64,000 nucleotides of DNA from Liolophura sinensis (taxonomy: Eukaryota; Mollusca; Polyplacophora; Chitonida; Chitonidae): positions 29,868,402 to 29,932,401 of the forward strand of contig NC_088301.1 in assembly GCF_032854445.1 (NCBI RefSeq), read 5' to 3'. The notes under the pieces were generated by a model, which worked only from the letters and a program-made list of their open reading frames with translations, did not search any database and had not been told where the DNA came from. The position numbers and the translations under genes were made by a program. Below are positions 34,883-46,100 of the stretch, piece by piece; within the stretch, counting starts at the first letter, position 1, and every line of letters starts with the position of its first letter.

Positions 34883-37224
34883 ATGCACACACATGTATCA
34901 TTTTATAGACATGCACGGCTTCAGATATCCGTGCCTAATTCACACAGAAAAATATGGTTAAATGTTGCTGGAATATTGACTCAATGACCAAACGGTCGGA
35001 AGTTCAAAATTGATTAAAGTGACTTGGCCATATATAGTCTCACATTGATTTAAAATACAAATGGTCACATATTAGGGTTAAATCTTATAACACATAATTG
35101 TAGTAGCAAACTTTATTGACAGTATATGAGATCATTGACTCGCATATTTGTATATCAGTACATACAATAACTAGGAACATAAGACGTAATTAGATTCATA
35201 AAACAGTGGCAAATGGACAAGGCAGAAAGTATGCAAAAAGCTTTATATTGTATTTCACTAGTTCACACAGAAATCGCGTGCAGACGAATGTAGACAAGGT
35301 CTGCAATCACAGTCTTCGGTTAATCTTTGGTATAATTTTTGGTACAGTATACATATATCTAAAATAAGTAGCATGATTTCCGGCAGTACTTTATCGAAGT
35401 AAACTGGCGAGAAATCCTAAATATTTACAGAGAACAGGGTTTTGTAGAAGTTATACTTTCTTGATTTATGGCTCGGATGACAGAAGTCAGCGAGGAACTA
35501 TACACAAAGGTGGCAGGTGCGGTGGTATCGCGTGACCGTGCTCTTGTATTCATCCGAGATAAAACTGCATTGGAGGGATAAAAAATTCTCCGCTCATACG
35601 ATTCCGTGGTAGAAGACTTATGGCGGACATTTAAAAGGAGATACTGTATCAGAGGGCTGAAGCCCGTCTATTCGTACACGTCTGCTACTAAGCCATAACT
35701 GACCGTGGTCGTTCTCTTAGCAGACAATCTTTCTCAACTATATACATTTTGCATGGTATCCTGGCATCCTTAGCGCTGCACAACTCCCGTTAAAACTTGT
35801 CCTCGGGCGATTTGTCCACCGGGCTACATAATTTACTAAACAAAGTGCGTGTCAACACCCAAACGCACCCTGCTTCACATCAATCTAGGGAAACCCATTT
35901 GTAGCAAATGTTAATGCTTCCAAACATCTTAGCAAGCTTAATATCGGTACTTATCCTCGACTTTTCACGTTATCGCCAAATGTCAACAGTATATTGGTGG
36001 AAAGGACATAAACGTTTACGGTTGTCGGTGCATGCGCAGCACACTCAGCTCATGGTATGGAAGAGTTGGCCGAAGACACAGATATGGAATTTCACGGTAC
36101 AGGGAGAAGCTATAATATATAGTATTAGATATGCAACACTTTTAAAATATAATATGTTTTCATATTTTAGATTCTCTATCCATATCTAAATCAGTGTGAA
36201 CGTAAAGTCAGGCACTAAGTCTGAGTTAATTAATAAAGTAGAATTCGAGAAATATTTAAAAAAAAAATAAAAAATTCTACACCTCTTATCGAACAAAATA
36301 AATAGCAAACAATCGTCAATACCTAACCACTCATTCGGTGACGCCATTTAGCTATCTAGAGTGACGTCACAAAACCTAGAAGCTCTCCCGTACCATCGGT
36401 ATTAAACAATGTGACAATGAGAAAATACAAACAAAAACGCCTGATACCCAATCAAAGAGTATCAGCTCTGTTCCGTGTTTAAAGGGCCGATGTTTCTTTT
36501 AGTTTGGCGCTCAGTAAGGGCGTGGAAACAAGCGTCGTGTTTTAGCAGCCCTGCTCGTCCACGTCCTCCATGGGTGTAAGCATTAGGCGTAACTGGCTGT
36601 ACCGGCATCAGAAAATTCATCGAACATAACCGGGCATTTGATAACAGACTCTTTCAGTCAGATTTTGGGAAGATATTTTCGTAATAAATCTTACTTTGTT
36701 CAGGAAAAATAATATTACACAATATTTTTCTTCAAGTAATGACTCTCTAGAGGCGGTTTTCTTGCAAGCTCACCCTGACAAGTTACTGCAGTCTCCTGCC
36801 CTACGTCTACGCATTGTGACAAGGGCAACCATTCTCAGTTCCCTGCTCATTAATGTGTGGTCCAAAGTGCACCAGTTTAACACTTAAACTAACCTATATT
36901 CCAATTTATTGCATCCATATCTGCCTATCCACTATGAGAAACCACACTGAAAATTGAGAGTTAATAGGTTTTCTGACGTAACACCCAATTATCACATGAC
37001 GCTTTGGACGCTAGTGATTGGTCAACTTCATGTGGGCTTCTACAACATGACTACTGGGAGTGAATTGTCCCTCAAAAGTGCCATATCCTCAATACTGAAC
37101 TTCATATTCTCCGCTTTCAAATCTTTATACAATTGTTCACATATTTTTCTGTAATAACTGTGTCCTATATCCTTTACTATATGCTACTATATGTATATAT
37201 AGTAGCATACTTTATGTTCACTTT
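34883..37224. other. Unique AT-rich intergenic DNA
   Basis: 2.3 kb without a supported gene. The 93-codon ORF at 35908-36189 and others lack family features. Confidence 0.45.
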
Positions 37225-37482
37225 AAAGAGAAGATTAGCATCGCGTAATGACCCAGGAGTCTCTTCCCAATGCGGTCGCTGTGAGTTCAAGTGCAACTCA
37301 TGCTGGCCTCCTCTCCGGCTGTACGTGGGAAGGTCCTACCTGCAATCTGCGGATGGTCGTGGGATTCCCCGGGCTCTGCCCAGTTTCCTCCCACCATAAT
37401 ACTGGCCGCCGTCGTATAAGTGAAATATTCTTGAGTACGCCGTAAACACCAATCAAATAAATAATTAAATAAAGAGAAGATT
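37225..37482 (+). mobile_element. SINE-A inserted with 12-bp target-site duplication
   Basis: The element sits between aaagagaagatt at 37225-37236 and the same 12 bases at 37471-37482. Head gcatcgcgtaatgacccagg, B-box-like gagttcaagtgcaactcatg, body ggatggtcgtgggattcccc, tail ttgagtacgccgtaaacacc with AAATA repeats. The 5' tRNA-like start is truncated. Confidence 0.93.
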
Positions 37483-37677
37483 GTGTGTCTTTATATATTG
37501 CATGATTTCTTGAACGCAAATGTTAAAATTGTCAACATTAAACATTTCTTAATGGTTAACGTGAAACAGCAAGTTATACGTTGTAAAATGTGAGAACTAT
37601 ATCAGATTTTAAGACCATACGCCGCGTGATGGGAGTATGTGTTTTCCATCTCCACCACTGCTAAATTTAGTTTATTT

Positions 37678-37770
37678 CAGCTTAGAGTTACGCTGTACTC
37701 AAGAATATTTCGCTTATACGAGGGCGACCTACATTATGGTGGGAGGGAACCGGGCAGAGCCCGCTCACCA
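37678..37770 (-). mobile_element. SINE-A, short fragment
   Basis: gttacgctgtactcaagaat, atttcgcttatacgagggcg, cattatggtgggagggaacc; ends abruptly. Confidence 0.75.
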
Positions 37771-38895
37771 CGGCTAAAATGTTGAATCTAAAGTCATTGG
37801 AGTTGTATATAACATTTCATTTTAAGAACATTGTTGTGCATAGACATAACCCACAAAATATTCTAAAACAAAAATCTTCCGTCTTCTCCGAACAAATTCC
37901 ATGTGTGACTTATGCTGTACTTTTCACGGTGATATCACGATGATATCACGATGATATCACGATGTTAAAGTTATAATTCGTGATGAGCTCGAGATGTATA
38001 CTGGTGATCATCCGCTATAGCCACGCTTTTCTTTATATACACTTACGTACAACAGTCTAGATGAAATCTTGATGGGAAGAATGATCCGGCTGACTGAAGG
38101 ACTATCTAAACACACACAACGACTAAGAGAAATGGTGGGGGCCGTCAGAAGGGTTTATTTGCATGCAAAGCGTGTTATCTGCAGATCTTTCCAGCCACTT
38201 TGTTTGGGGGAAGATCCACTGTGGAGCTCGCACAGCAATGTCTGCGAGACACAAACACCGGCTAATTTTGTTTTGTTTCCTATTTGTTTCCCACCAGAGT
38301 TCGTTCCCGGAGGGCTCTCTGCTGGCCCGGCGCTGGAACTGTCAGTTGACTCGCTCCTTCATATCTGCCTCTCCAATCAAACCTAAATAAATCAGCCCTA
38401 ACTTTTAAGTCGCTCGCTGCCGCAGAAAAAAGTTTTACAAACACTACCCTTTGCTGGAGCTCGGAAGTTGCTAAGGACGTTCGAGTCAGTATACAGCTGT
38501 AGGGCTGTTACACAAAACCATCTTGGACTGCTAAATCCAAAACATTTAATCCATTTTACAAAAGAAAATATTTGAAGCTGCGTGGATCCTTAAAATTGGT
38601 TGAAATTTTACTATACCTCATCACAGAATGAGCGCTCAAAATTTTGTACATTTAATGCATATTTCTCAGAATTTAATTTTGATCACAATTTTGCACGAAA
38701 GCCCTAAATCGCTTTGTGAAATGGAACCCAGTGTCAACTGTGTAGGATCTGTTAATAATAGGTTCAAAACAACATATAAGTAAACATGTAAGTAAACATA
38801 TAAGTAAACATGTAAGTAAACATGCTTACAGTTCATCACCAATCTATCACGGCTCTGTGGCTGTATGTCATCTAATTAGTATTCTAGCGCACTTC
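37771..38895. other. Intergenic DNA with a GC-richer patch
   Basis: 38060-38410 is richer in GC and contains an octamer-like atttgcat (38157-38164). A 105-codon ORF (38069-38386) overlaps it and has no recognisable domain. A gatatcacgat triplicate lies near 37930-37960, and short gtaagtaaacat repeats at about 38777-38823. Confidence 0.35.
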
Positions 38896-39199
38896 ATTTA
38901 AGACATATGCGGGGGGAGGGGGGGGGGGCTTCGTGGCTCAGTTGGTTAGCTCGCTAGCGCAGCGTAATGGCCCAGTAGCCTCTCACCAATGCGGTCGCTG
39001 TGAGTTCAAGTCCAGCTCATGATGGCTTCCTCTCCGGCCGTACGTGGGAAGGTCTGCTAGCAACCTGCTGATGGCCGTGGGTTTCTCAGGGGCAATGTCC
39101 GGTTACTTTCCACCATAATGCTGGCCGCCGTCGTAGAAGTGAAATATTCTTGAGTACAGCGTAAAACACCAATCAAATAAATAAATAAAATTTAAGACA
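38896..39199 (+). mobile_element. SINE-A, full length with target-site duplication
   Basis: Best plus-strand copy. The head ggcttcgtggctcagttgg, ttagctcgctagcgcagcg is tRNA-like, with an A-box (tggctcagttgg) and a B-box (gagttcaagtcc). It is preceded by a G-rich run. Flanking atttaagaca at 38896-38905 and 39190-39199 is a target-site duplication. Confidence 0.95.
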
Positions 39200-39281
39200 G
39201 ATGGAGCCCGTATACTGTTCTCAAGTAAACACTGACTACACTGTATATGATGATGCCTTTACCCTGCTTACACCCTGTATC

Positions 39282-39400
39282 CCTGACGAGAACGAAACTT
39301 CGAAACTGCAGTTGGAATACAACTGTAGAAATTTTTGTTTTTTCTTATACCAGTTCTCCACATCAGAACAATCAATTTAGTATGGTTAGTCAGCTATAGA
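39282..39400 (+). repeat. Interspersed repeat R3, single copy
   Basis: Matches units at 33890-34140: ccctgacgagaacgaaactt, gcagttggaatacaactg, ttttttcttataccagttct. Confidence 0.5.
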
Positions 39401-39993
39401 GTTGTATTTTTGCATGCTTCAAGCTGAATACCATTTTAAACCAAAAAGATTTTCCTGTCAATGAAAGACTGACATATTGTGCCCGCGAAATTGTGTGTGT
39501 TTTGGTTCAAAATCCTCTCAGTATTTAAATCAAACGCAGAACAGTCTCAGAAACAAATTTTTGAGGGGACATTTGACGTTTATCTTCCTCTTTTTGGAGA
39601 TCCTCAAATAAAATGGGCCATATGTTCCTTTAACGAGTGTAAGACAAGTATGAACCATGACAGGTTTAGCATACCCTATAGTTAGGACCATCTCACCAAT
39701 GCAAACATCGATCACAATGTAAATCTGAATGGCCATTTGGTAATCTGCATAACATAATAAAATAACTTGTGTACTCTGTAAAAGTGACTGAACCACTGCA
39801 TGGATCCAACACATCCGATGTACCACCGTCCGTTCTCGTGACAACGTTACTTTTCATTCCATTTCCAGTGAAATCAATTGTCAGAAAGATCGAACATTTA
39901 TAACCATAATTATATGTGTGGGACTTAAGGTTGACCTGTTTGCAACAATACTGCTTATCATGGCCAGTTTTTAATTGCTCTTAATTGGGCAAC
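39401..39993. other. Unique intergenic DNA
   Basis: A 104-codon minus ORF (39530-39844) and a 68-codon plus ORF overlap; neither has a recognisable motif. Confidence 0.45.
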
Positions 39994-40365
39994 CGAGCCC
40001 AGATAGCTCAGCTGTTAGAGCGTCCGCGCCGGGAGCGGTAGACCCAGGGTCAATCCTATGCCGGGTCACACCTAAGACTTTAAAAGAGACACTCGTAACT
40101 TCCTCGCTTGGCGTTCAGCTTCAAGGGGATAGTGCAACGACTGGTGGACCCGTATCAGTCCCTAAGGCGGGCCGGTTACTTGCTTTCGGTAAGTCGTCTC
40201 AGTGAAGCAGTACTGGATAAAGAGCGATGCAAATCCGTCCTGCAAAATGGAGGCACATTACAAGCTCTCAAAGGACTCCTTCGTCGTCATATGACCGAAA
40301 CATCGGCATATGACTTAAACATTGTCAAGTACTACGTTAAACCCCAAGCACTCACTCACTTAAGG
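39994..40365 (+). mobile_element. SINE-B, full length
   Basis: tRNA-like head agcccagatagctcagctgt, tagagcgtccgcgccgggag with a B-box-like agggtcaatcct. Body cttcctcgcttggcgttcag and cttgctttcggtaagtcgtc. Tail cgtcgtcatatgaccgaaac, tacgttaaaccccaagcact, cactcac repeats. Reverse-oriented relative at 26661-27012. Confidence 0.9.
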
Positions 40366-40663
40366 TGGCCGTGGAACTGTGGGCAATAGTTATAAATCCG
40401 CTAATATAATTTGGACTCTCTTTGTCTTGGTGGGATCTAGGGTCAGATTACTGGCAACACAAAAAACTTTTTATTGATGATTTTTTTTATCTGGTCGATG
40501 AATGAATTGTAATTGCGGTTTTGTTTAAATCAATCTTATGCGAATAGTTAGGCCTAAACGTAACACTCGTCGGTTCCCCTTCATGCTTCTGTGACGCCTG
40601 CCACAATTCGTTTTGCAGGCAAATACCATTGAAAAGAGTAGGCCTATGCATTTCCTCGCAGGT

Positions 40664-41155
40664 GCATGCCATAAAAATTTCTAATATGTACCTCAAGTTG
40701 ATAAATTATAAATAAAGTCAGCGCCAAAATCTGCTGTGGGCGACTCCATTTTGCCTAGAACTAGTCCTGAAGTCTTCTGTGTTAGGAGGAGAATTGCTGT
40801 CGGAAACCGCCGAAGTGCAGTTCGTACATTTCTAGTCGAACTCTTCTTCCCAGAAGGTAGCGTACAATACAGTTCGTTTTCCGCCTGACGATTGGGAAAC
40901 CGGAATGTTGGACATAGGTTCCGAGTTTAGGCGGCAGTTTTAACGGCTCTCACTGGAGAGACCCCCCCCCCCCCCCCACAGCATATATTACTGGGTGTTA
41001 TTGATGGAGGACGCCATGGACTCAGCGATTTATGCCAGCTTTGCCGTTTTCAGGCATTACGTGTGCGGCGAGGAAAAAATTAACAGGCCTCACCAGATAG
41101 AAAAAAATGTGCTCTTTTCAGCCTACAGTGCTGAAATTTTTGAAACTTTTTTCTC
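40664..41155 (-). repeat. Interspersed repeat R1, copy 2
   Basis: Inverted relative of 3893-4378. Contains a poly-C run at about 40962-40977 not present in copy 1. A SINE-A abuts its right end. Confidence 0.75.
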
Positions 41156-41158
41156 CTT

Positions 41159-41391
41159 TATGAATATTTCACTTTTCACGATTGCGGCCAACATAATGTT
41201 GGGAGGGAACCGGACAGAGCCGGGGGAAATCCATGACCATCCACAGGTTGCTGGAGACCTTCCCATGAACGATTTGAGAGGATGCCAGCAAGAGCTAGAC
41301 TTGAACTTACAGCGGCCGCATTGGTGAGATGCCCCTAGATGGGTCATTGCGCCGCACTGGCGTGCTAACATATCTGGGCGATGGAGGCCCC
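41159..41391 (-). mobile_element. SINE-A, truncated tail
   Basis: atgaatatttcacttttcac, ggccaacataatgttgggag, ggttgctggagaccttccca, head gcgccgcactggcgtgctaa and gatggaggcccc. The 3'-most tail is lost at the junction with R1. Confidence 0.85.
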
Positions 41392-42206
41392 TGGCCGAAA
41401 AATAGGTAGTGACCGATAATGTAGGTACATGTACAATCACCCTATATCTCAATAGTCTTAACTTTTTGTATTCCAAAGAACTGGTCTGAAAATATATCGT
41501 GTCAAAGAGAGGCAGTTGAATGTCCCATACATTTCCCTTCCCGGCATGTACACACATAATTAACAGTGCGAAATCACACAGTCACGCATGCATGACTAAA
41601 CATGCAGGCTGTATACAGGAGCAGTTCCAAAACTCCATATTCGCCAATCAAGTCAAATTTTCTGGATTTACTAATTAAGAAGAACTCAAGTCTTGGCCTT
41701 TCAGGAAATATCTTGTAAAAAGATAAACCTGATTGTATTCGCGAGACAAGCGGCTAGTAAAAGGCACGCATAGATTCATATAAGCCTACATACACAGAAT
41801 AAGGGGCAGCTATGGTGTTCAGGCTTTCCCTATAACATAAAGAGTGATTAAATCAGGCATCGTTTATAATAGCAGATCGAGGCTATATATTCGTTCCCGT
41901 GTATGCACATGTAGGTTATAGGCCTAATAACACAATAATTAAGCTGACAAGCTGTATGGAAAAATGTACACAGCCTACAAGTTACCATACTAAATAAATA
42001 AAATAAGATTTCCGTGTAAAATGACTTTTCAGTGTAGCTTAGAGGCTGCGTATATCATCGTGATAGACCTATATATGTGGGGCCGAAGCAGGCATATATA
42101 GGTGTATGTAGTCGGTGCTGTTTCAGCTGATAAGGCCTATACCAGTATGTAGAAATCACATAAAAAAATTATAGGCCTAGATAGTCACAGTCCACATACA
42201 TGCAAC
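41392..42206. other. Unique AT-rich intergenic DNA
   Basis: Nothing recognised; many taggccta words. Confidence 0.45.
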
Positions 42207-42292
42207 CTAATGATTCCTTCGTCGTCATATGACTGAAAAATTGTTGAGTACGACGTTAAACCCCAAGCACTCACTCACTCACTCACAGTCCA
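42207..42292 (+). mobile_element. SINE-B/C tail fragment
   Basis: gattccttcgtcgtcatatg, actgaaaaattgttgagtac, gacgttaaaccccaagcact, then four actc repeats. Only the 3' tail is present. Confidence 0.8.
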
Positions 42293-42860
42293 AATAAATG
42301 AATTAATGCACGCAATTCTTATTACAGTTAATGGCATTCATTACAACAGAATAATCCATTCCAACGAAAAATATGCATATTTACTTCCATCATACCCGAA
42401 TATTCGTCACCCAACAATGCGTACAAATAAGTCATATATTACGTGCATTGCATTGTGCTTTTATTACCGAATTTGCTGCCTACATGAGGAATCGATCTAG
42501 TTACAGATTTATGATATTCGTGTTCTTCTGTTGCATATTTTACTTCTGTACGGTGATAATGTCGTATGTTTTTTTCTATATTTTTTTAATTTCATTTCCC
42601 CCTTTTTTGTTATGTATTTGACGACATAAAATAAGCCGAAAACACGGCCATGCTGTTATAAATCAACATGGATTATAGTCGTAGACGCAATTACTATGTT
42701 GGTTATTTATCATTATTTAGTCAGTTTGTCTACTGCTGTCAGATTGAAAGATCGACTATCATGACTATAGCGTCTGAAGAAACCACCATATATGAACTCC
42801 TGCATGCTGAAGTAAAGACATAGAAAGTGTAGGCCTACAAAGCTAGGGCCGCAAATAGGT

Positions 42861-42887
42861 TATATATATATATATATATATATATAT
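42861..42887. repeat. (TA)n microsatellite
   Basis: Uninterrupted TA dinucleotides, about 200 bp upstream of the start codon of the EGF/F5/8C gene. Confidence 0.95.
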
Positions 42888-42963
42888 CCTTTGCCGGATG
42901 CACAGTCGTCTACATGTATAAACTTCCTGGTCGAGTCACGTGACTAAACTTTAACCGGACCTT
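42888..42963 (+). promoter_or_regulatory. Candidate upstream element with palindromic E-box
   Basis: Contains gtcacgtgac (42935-42944), a perfect 10-bp palindrome with a CACGTG E-box, 123 bp upstream of the start codon of the EGF/F5/8C gene. The whole segment is repeated at 43561-43645 inside intron 1. Promoter role is inference from position. Confidence 0.35.
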
Positions 42964-43067
42964 GATAACTTTACAAACGAAAGTGATGTTATGTTGCGCT
43001 GGTCGACGCTGAAAACCCTGAAAACCCAGAAAGCCGATCTCACAGGTGGTTTTGAACACCTAGAATT

Positions 43068-43125
43068 ATGATTTCAAAGCGATTTATCTGTTTTGTGATC
43101 GCTGTTTTATGGTGGCAAGAAGAGG
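43068..43125 (+). CDS. EGF/F5/8C gene exon 1: signal peptide
   Basis: ATG followed by MISKRFICFVIAVLWWQEE, a short basic N-region and a hydrophobic core, ending in phase 1 at a GTAAGT donor. Fits a secretion signal leading into a phase-1 exon. Linkage across the 6.4-kb intron is inferred from phase and position. Confidence 0.6.
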
Positions 43126-46100
43126 GTAAGTTGATCAATCGTCAACGGTTTGACATATTGATTGTTGTTGTTGTTGTTATGTGCTACATTGTATGTATGT
43201 GTACTGGAACTATGTTGTACTGTACAAGGCTTATACCTAGCAACTAGTATACCCAGGTGCAAAACTGATGATGGCTTAATTGACAGTTTGGTCGATGACG
43301 CTCCTTATACCACATACAACAGGTCTAAACAGAAGTTTTGAGATGGGATCTCCTTAAGGCTAAAAACCGGAATGACAGATCGGACGGGTACCGTACATGA
43401 TGAAATCATTTTTATATTCTGTAAAATGGTATGACCTATCTGATTTTCTCCAAGTAACATCCAAGTAAAAATTAGGAGCGGTGGAACGGAATACAATTTG
43501 GTGGGAGCGGGGAGTCAGTGGAAGGAGTATATCCAACCCCTTAGATGAAAAATTTTTTTTCATATATATATCCTTTGCCGGATGTACAATCGTCTGCATG
43601 TATAAACGTCCTGGTCGAGTCACGTGACTAAACTTTACCTGGACCTATATCCAGGAGTATATCCAACCCCTTAGATGAAAAAAAATTTTTTGATAAATTG
43701 GGAATAAAGTGCACGTTGTGATGTATTTACTAAGCATTTTTATTCAAATCTCTCAGCCAATGTCATTTGGTCTTTAGAAAATGAACATTAGGAGAGACCG
43801 GGGTAAGATTTGTTACCTTTTAACAACATGTAATCAGAAGTACACAATATTCTATTTTATTAAATACAGTCTATGCTGATTTAAATGGCATTTATCAGTG
43901 CATGCATAGGACATTTTATGTTAAAGTTGACTTGAATAGTTTTGTATTTGATGTGAGATAAAGAAATGTTGGCCTTGTGGATCTACTTACCTCCTGAATG
44001 AGAGTAAGGAGTAAGTTAAACTGCCGTATACAGTGGGAAGCATTCTTTATCTATTACATTTACTAAGCTGCAAGAATTTCTGTCCGGTTCATCATTGTCA
44101 GACTAGATGGGCATGGTAATACAAAATAAGTTTTCAATGTTGTCAAAATGACAGGTAAGCCAAGAAAAGGAAATACCTTGAAGAACATAGGAGAAAATCA
44201 GATTACAAGGATTAGATAATGGGCATGCATGCAGTTTGTTTTGTAATCTATACGTCAAAACACACATTCGCATATTTGGTCAATGATTAAGGAATTTCCT
44301 CGTAAATAATTGCCAATTACCAAAATGACGTATAACACAAACAACCAAAGAACTGAAGAAGTACATAAAGTATGAAAATAGGACAGCATCATGCAAAGAG
44401 AAGCAGTCAGCAGTATTCAGTGAAATTGGAAAGACGCAATGTATGTTCTAGGCGACTGAGTGAAATCAGTATTCCAATGTACCATGCTAGATTATCTTTT
44501 GTGGATAACAAAATATGTATTTCAGTTGCGCTTTGACTGTAACTGCGAGTCACACAGAAATTTGAGCAGAGTAGATCTTTGGGCAGATCTCCCTAGTGTT
44601 GTAGGCTCAGGGAGATTTTGAACATAATCTATGAAGCAGGTTTCCTGTTGACAAAGAAAACCATGTTCATTTGCTCAGTTGCTTCCGAAAGATTACACAT
44701 TCATAAGCTCTTTTTCGCTTTGTTTACCTTATGCTTGAAATAACCAGGGTTGATGTGAAATCATGCCCATTCACTCTTAACTCAAGGAATAACAATCTAG
44801 GATATTTGTAAGCTGACTGTATGACTAACACAGTGAGAATTGTTTGACTAACTGAGATATTAACATAAAAACATGTCAACAATACCCTATGTGGTTAGTT
44901 GGTGCATGGCTCATCTTACCCTATCCTGTATGGTTCAGGTCTGACCTGACTGACTTACAAAACTAGTCATTCTAAAACTGATTTTACAGCACAAATCAAA
45001 TGATTAAAGTATAAGTTCTTACATTTGAAATTTTAAACACTATTGACTTTTTGTCACAAGTTGATTTTGTTGTTTATTTTCCGTGATGGTGACAGATGCT
45101 ACGAAACTAGGTGAGAAAGGTCGGCACCTGATATGGACAACATATATGGTGCTTTTGCTTTATGTTGTACATCTTGATACTTTTTGAGGGGGGTGGCTCA
45201 TCTTACCCCTTAGCTTAACTTACCTGGATCATCCTTATTTCGGATGGGGGTGGGGTTAGGGGTGGTGGGAATTAGCTCCGACACTTTTAATTTCGGGAAG
45301 TGGGGGGGGGGGGGGGGAGCTGGGAGCTGACGTGTTAACCCCTTCCCACACAATTATATCAAAGCAAACCCAGGAAAACATTAAAACATACATTGTAATA
45401 AAAGACTTATACAGAGAGTGTATATATGCATAGCGAGGACAGCGTGATAATTGGCAAATAGTCGCATCTTCTGTACAGTAAAGGCAAATAGCCAAGTCAT
45501 ACATGTAGATACCAGTCAGCCTTTTCTTCCGTCATGGTATTTACTTCCTACTTTGTATAGTCATCTCCAACTTCCTCTTTGAGCACAAGCATGTAATCAA
45601 ATTAATTTTCAAAGATATCTCTTAGTCATGTTTTAAATGGAATGAAAGTAAGAAGTTTGTTCTTGTTACTTAGAAAAGAAGGTGGCTGTAGTCACTGTTT
45701 GTATTTAATGGAAAACCTGCAGATGGTTGTGGGTTTCCTCCAGGCTCTGCCTGGTTTCCTCCCATCATAATGCTTGCTGTCGTCGTATAAGTGAAATATT
45801 CTTGAGTACGGACAAAACACCAATCAAATAAATAAATTAACATTTAATGGAAACCTCAGCACTGAATGACTTGGGCATGGTATATACATTGTATACATAT
45901 CGGCCTATATACATGTATGTTTGTTAAAGCTGAGGTATTTCACACAGTCCTTCACACAATTTTGCTCAGTTGCTTGCCATTAAATTACATGTAATAAAGC
46001 TACTTGTACAATAAATTGTCTTGCTTAGTAAGAGTGTTGACTGTCAGCAAACTCTTATGTAGTGCCAATTTAACTTGTAACCTTGCCGACATAATAGGCT

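Noticed and set aside
38069..38386. 105-codon ORF as a gene
   Set aside because: No motif, no splice partner; a second frame is also open over the same bases.
38928..39000. tRNA gene
   Set aside because: Has A- and B-box-like words, but is the head of a SINE-A with target-site duplication and no tRNA 3' half.
39994..40070. tRNA gene
   Set aside because: tRNA-like start belongs to SINE-B; the acceptor stem does not close.
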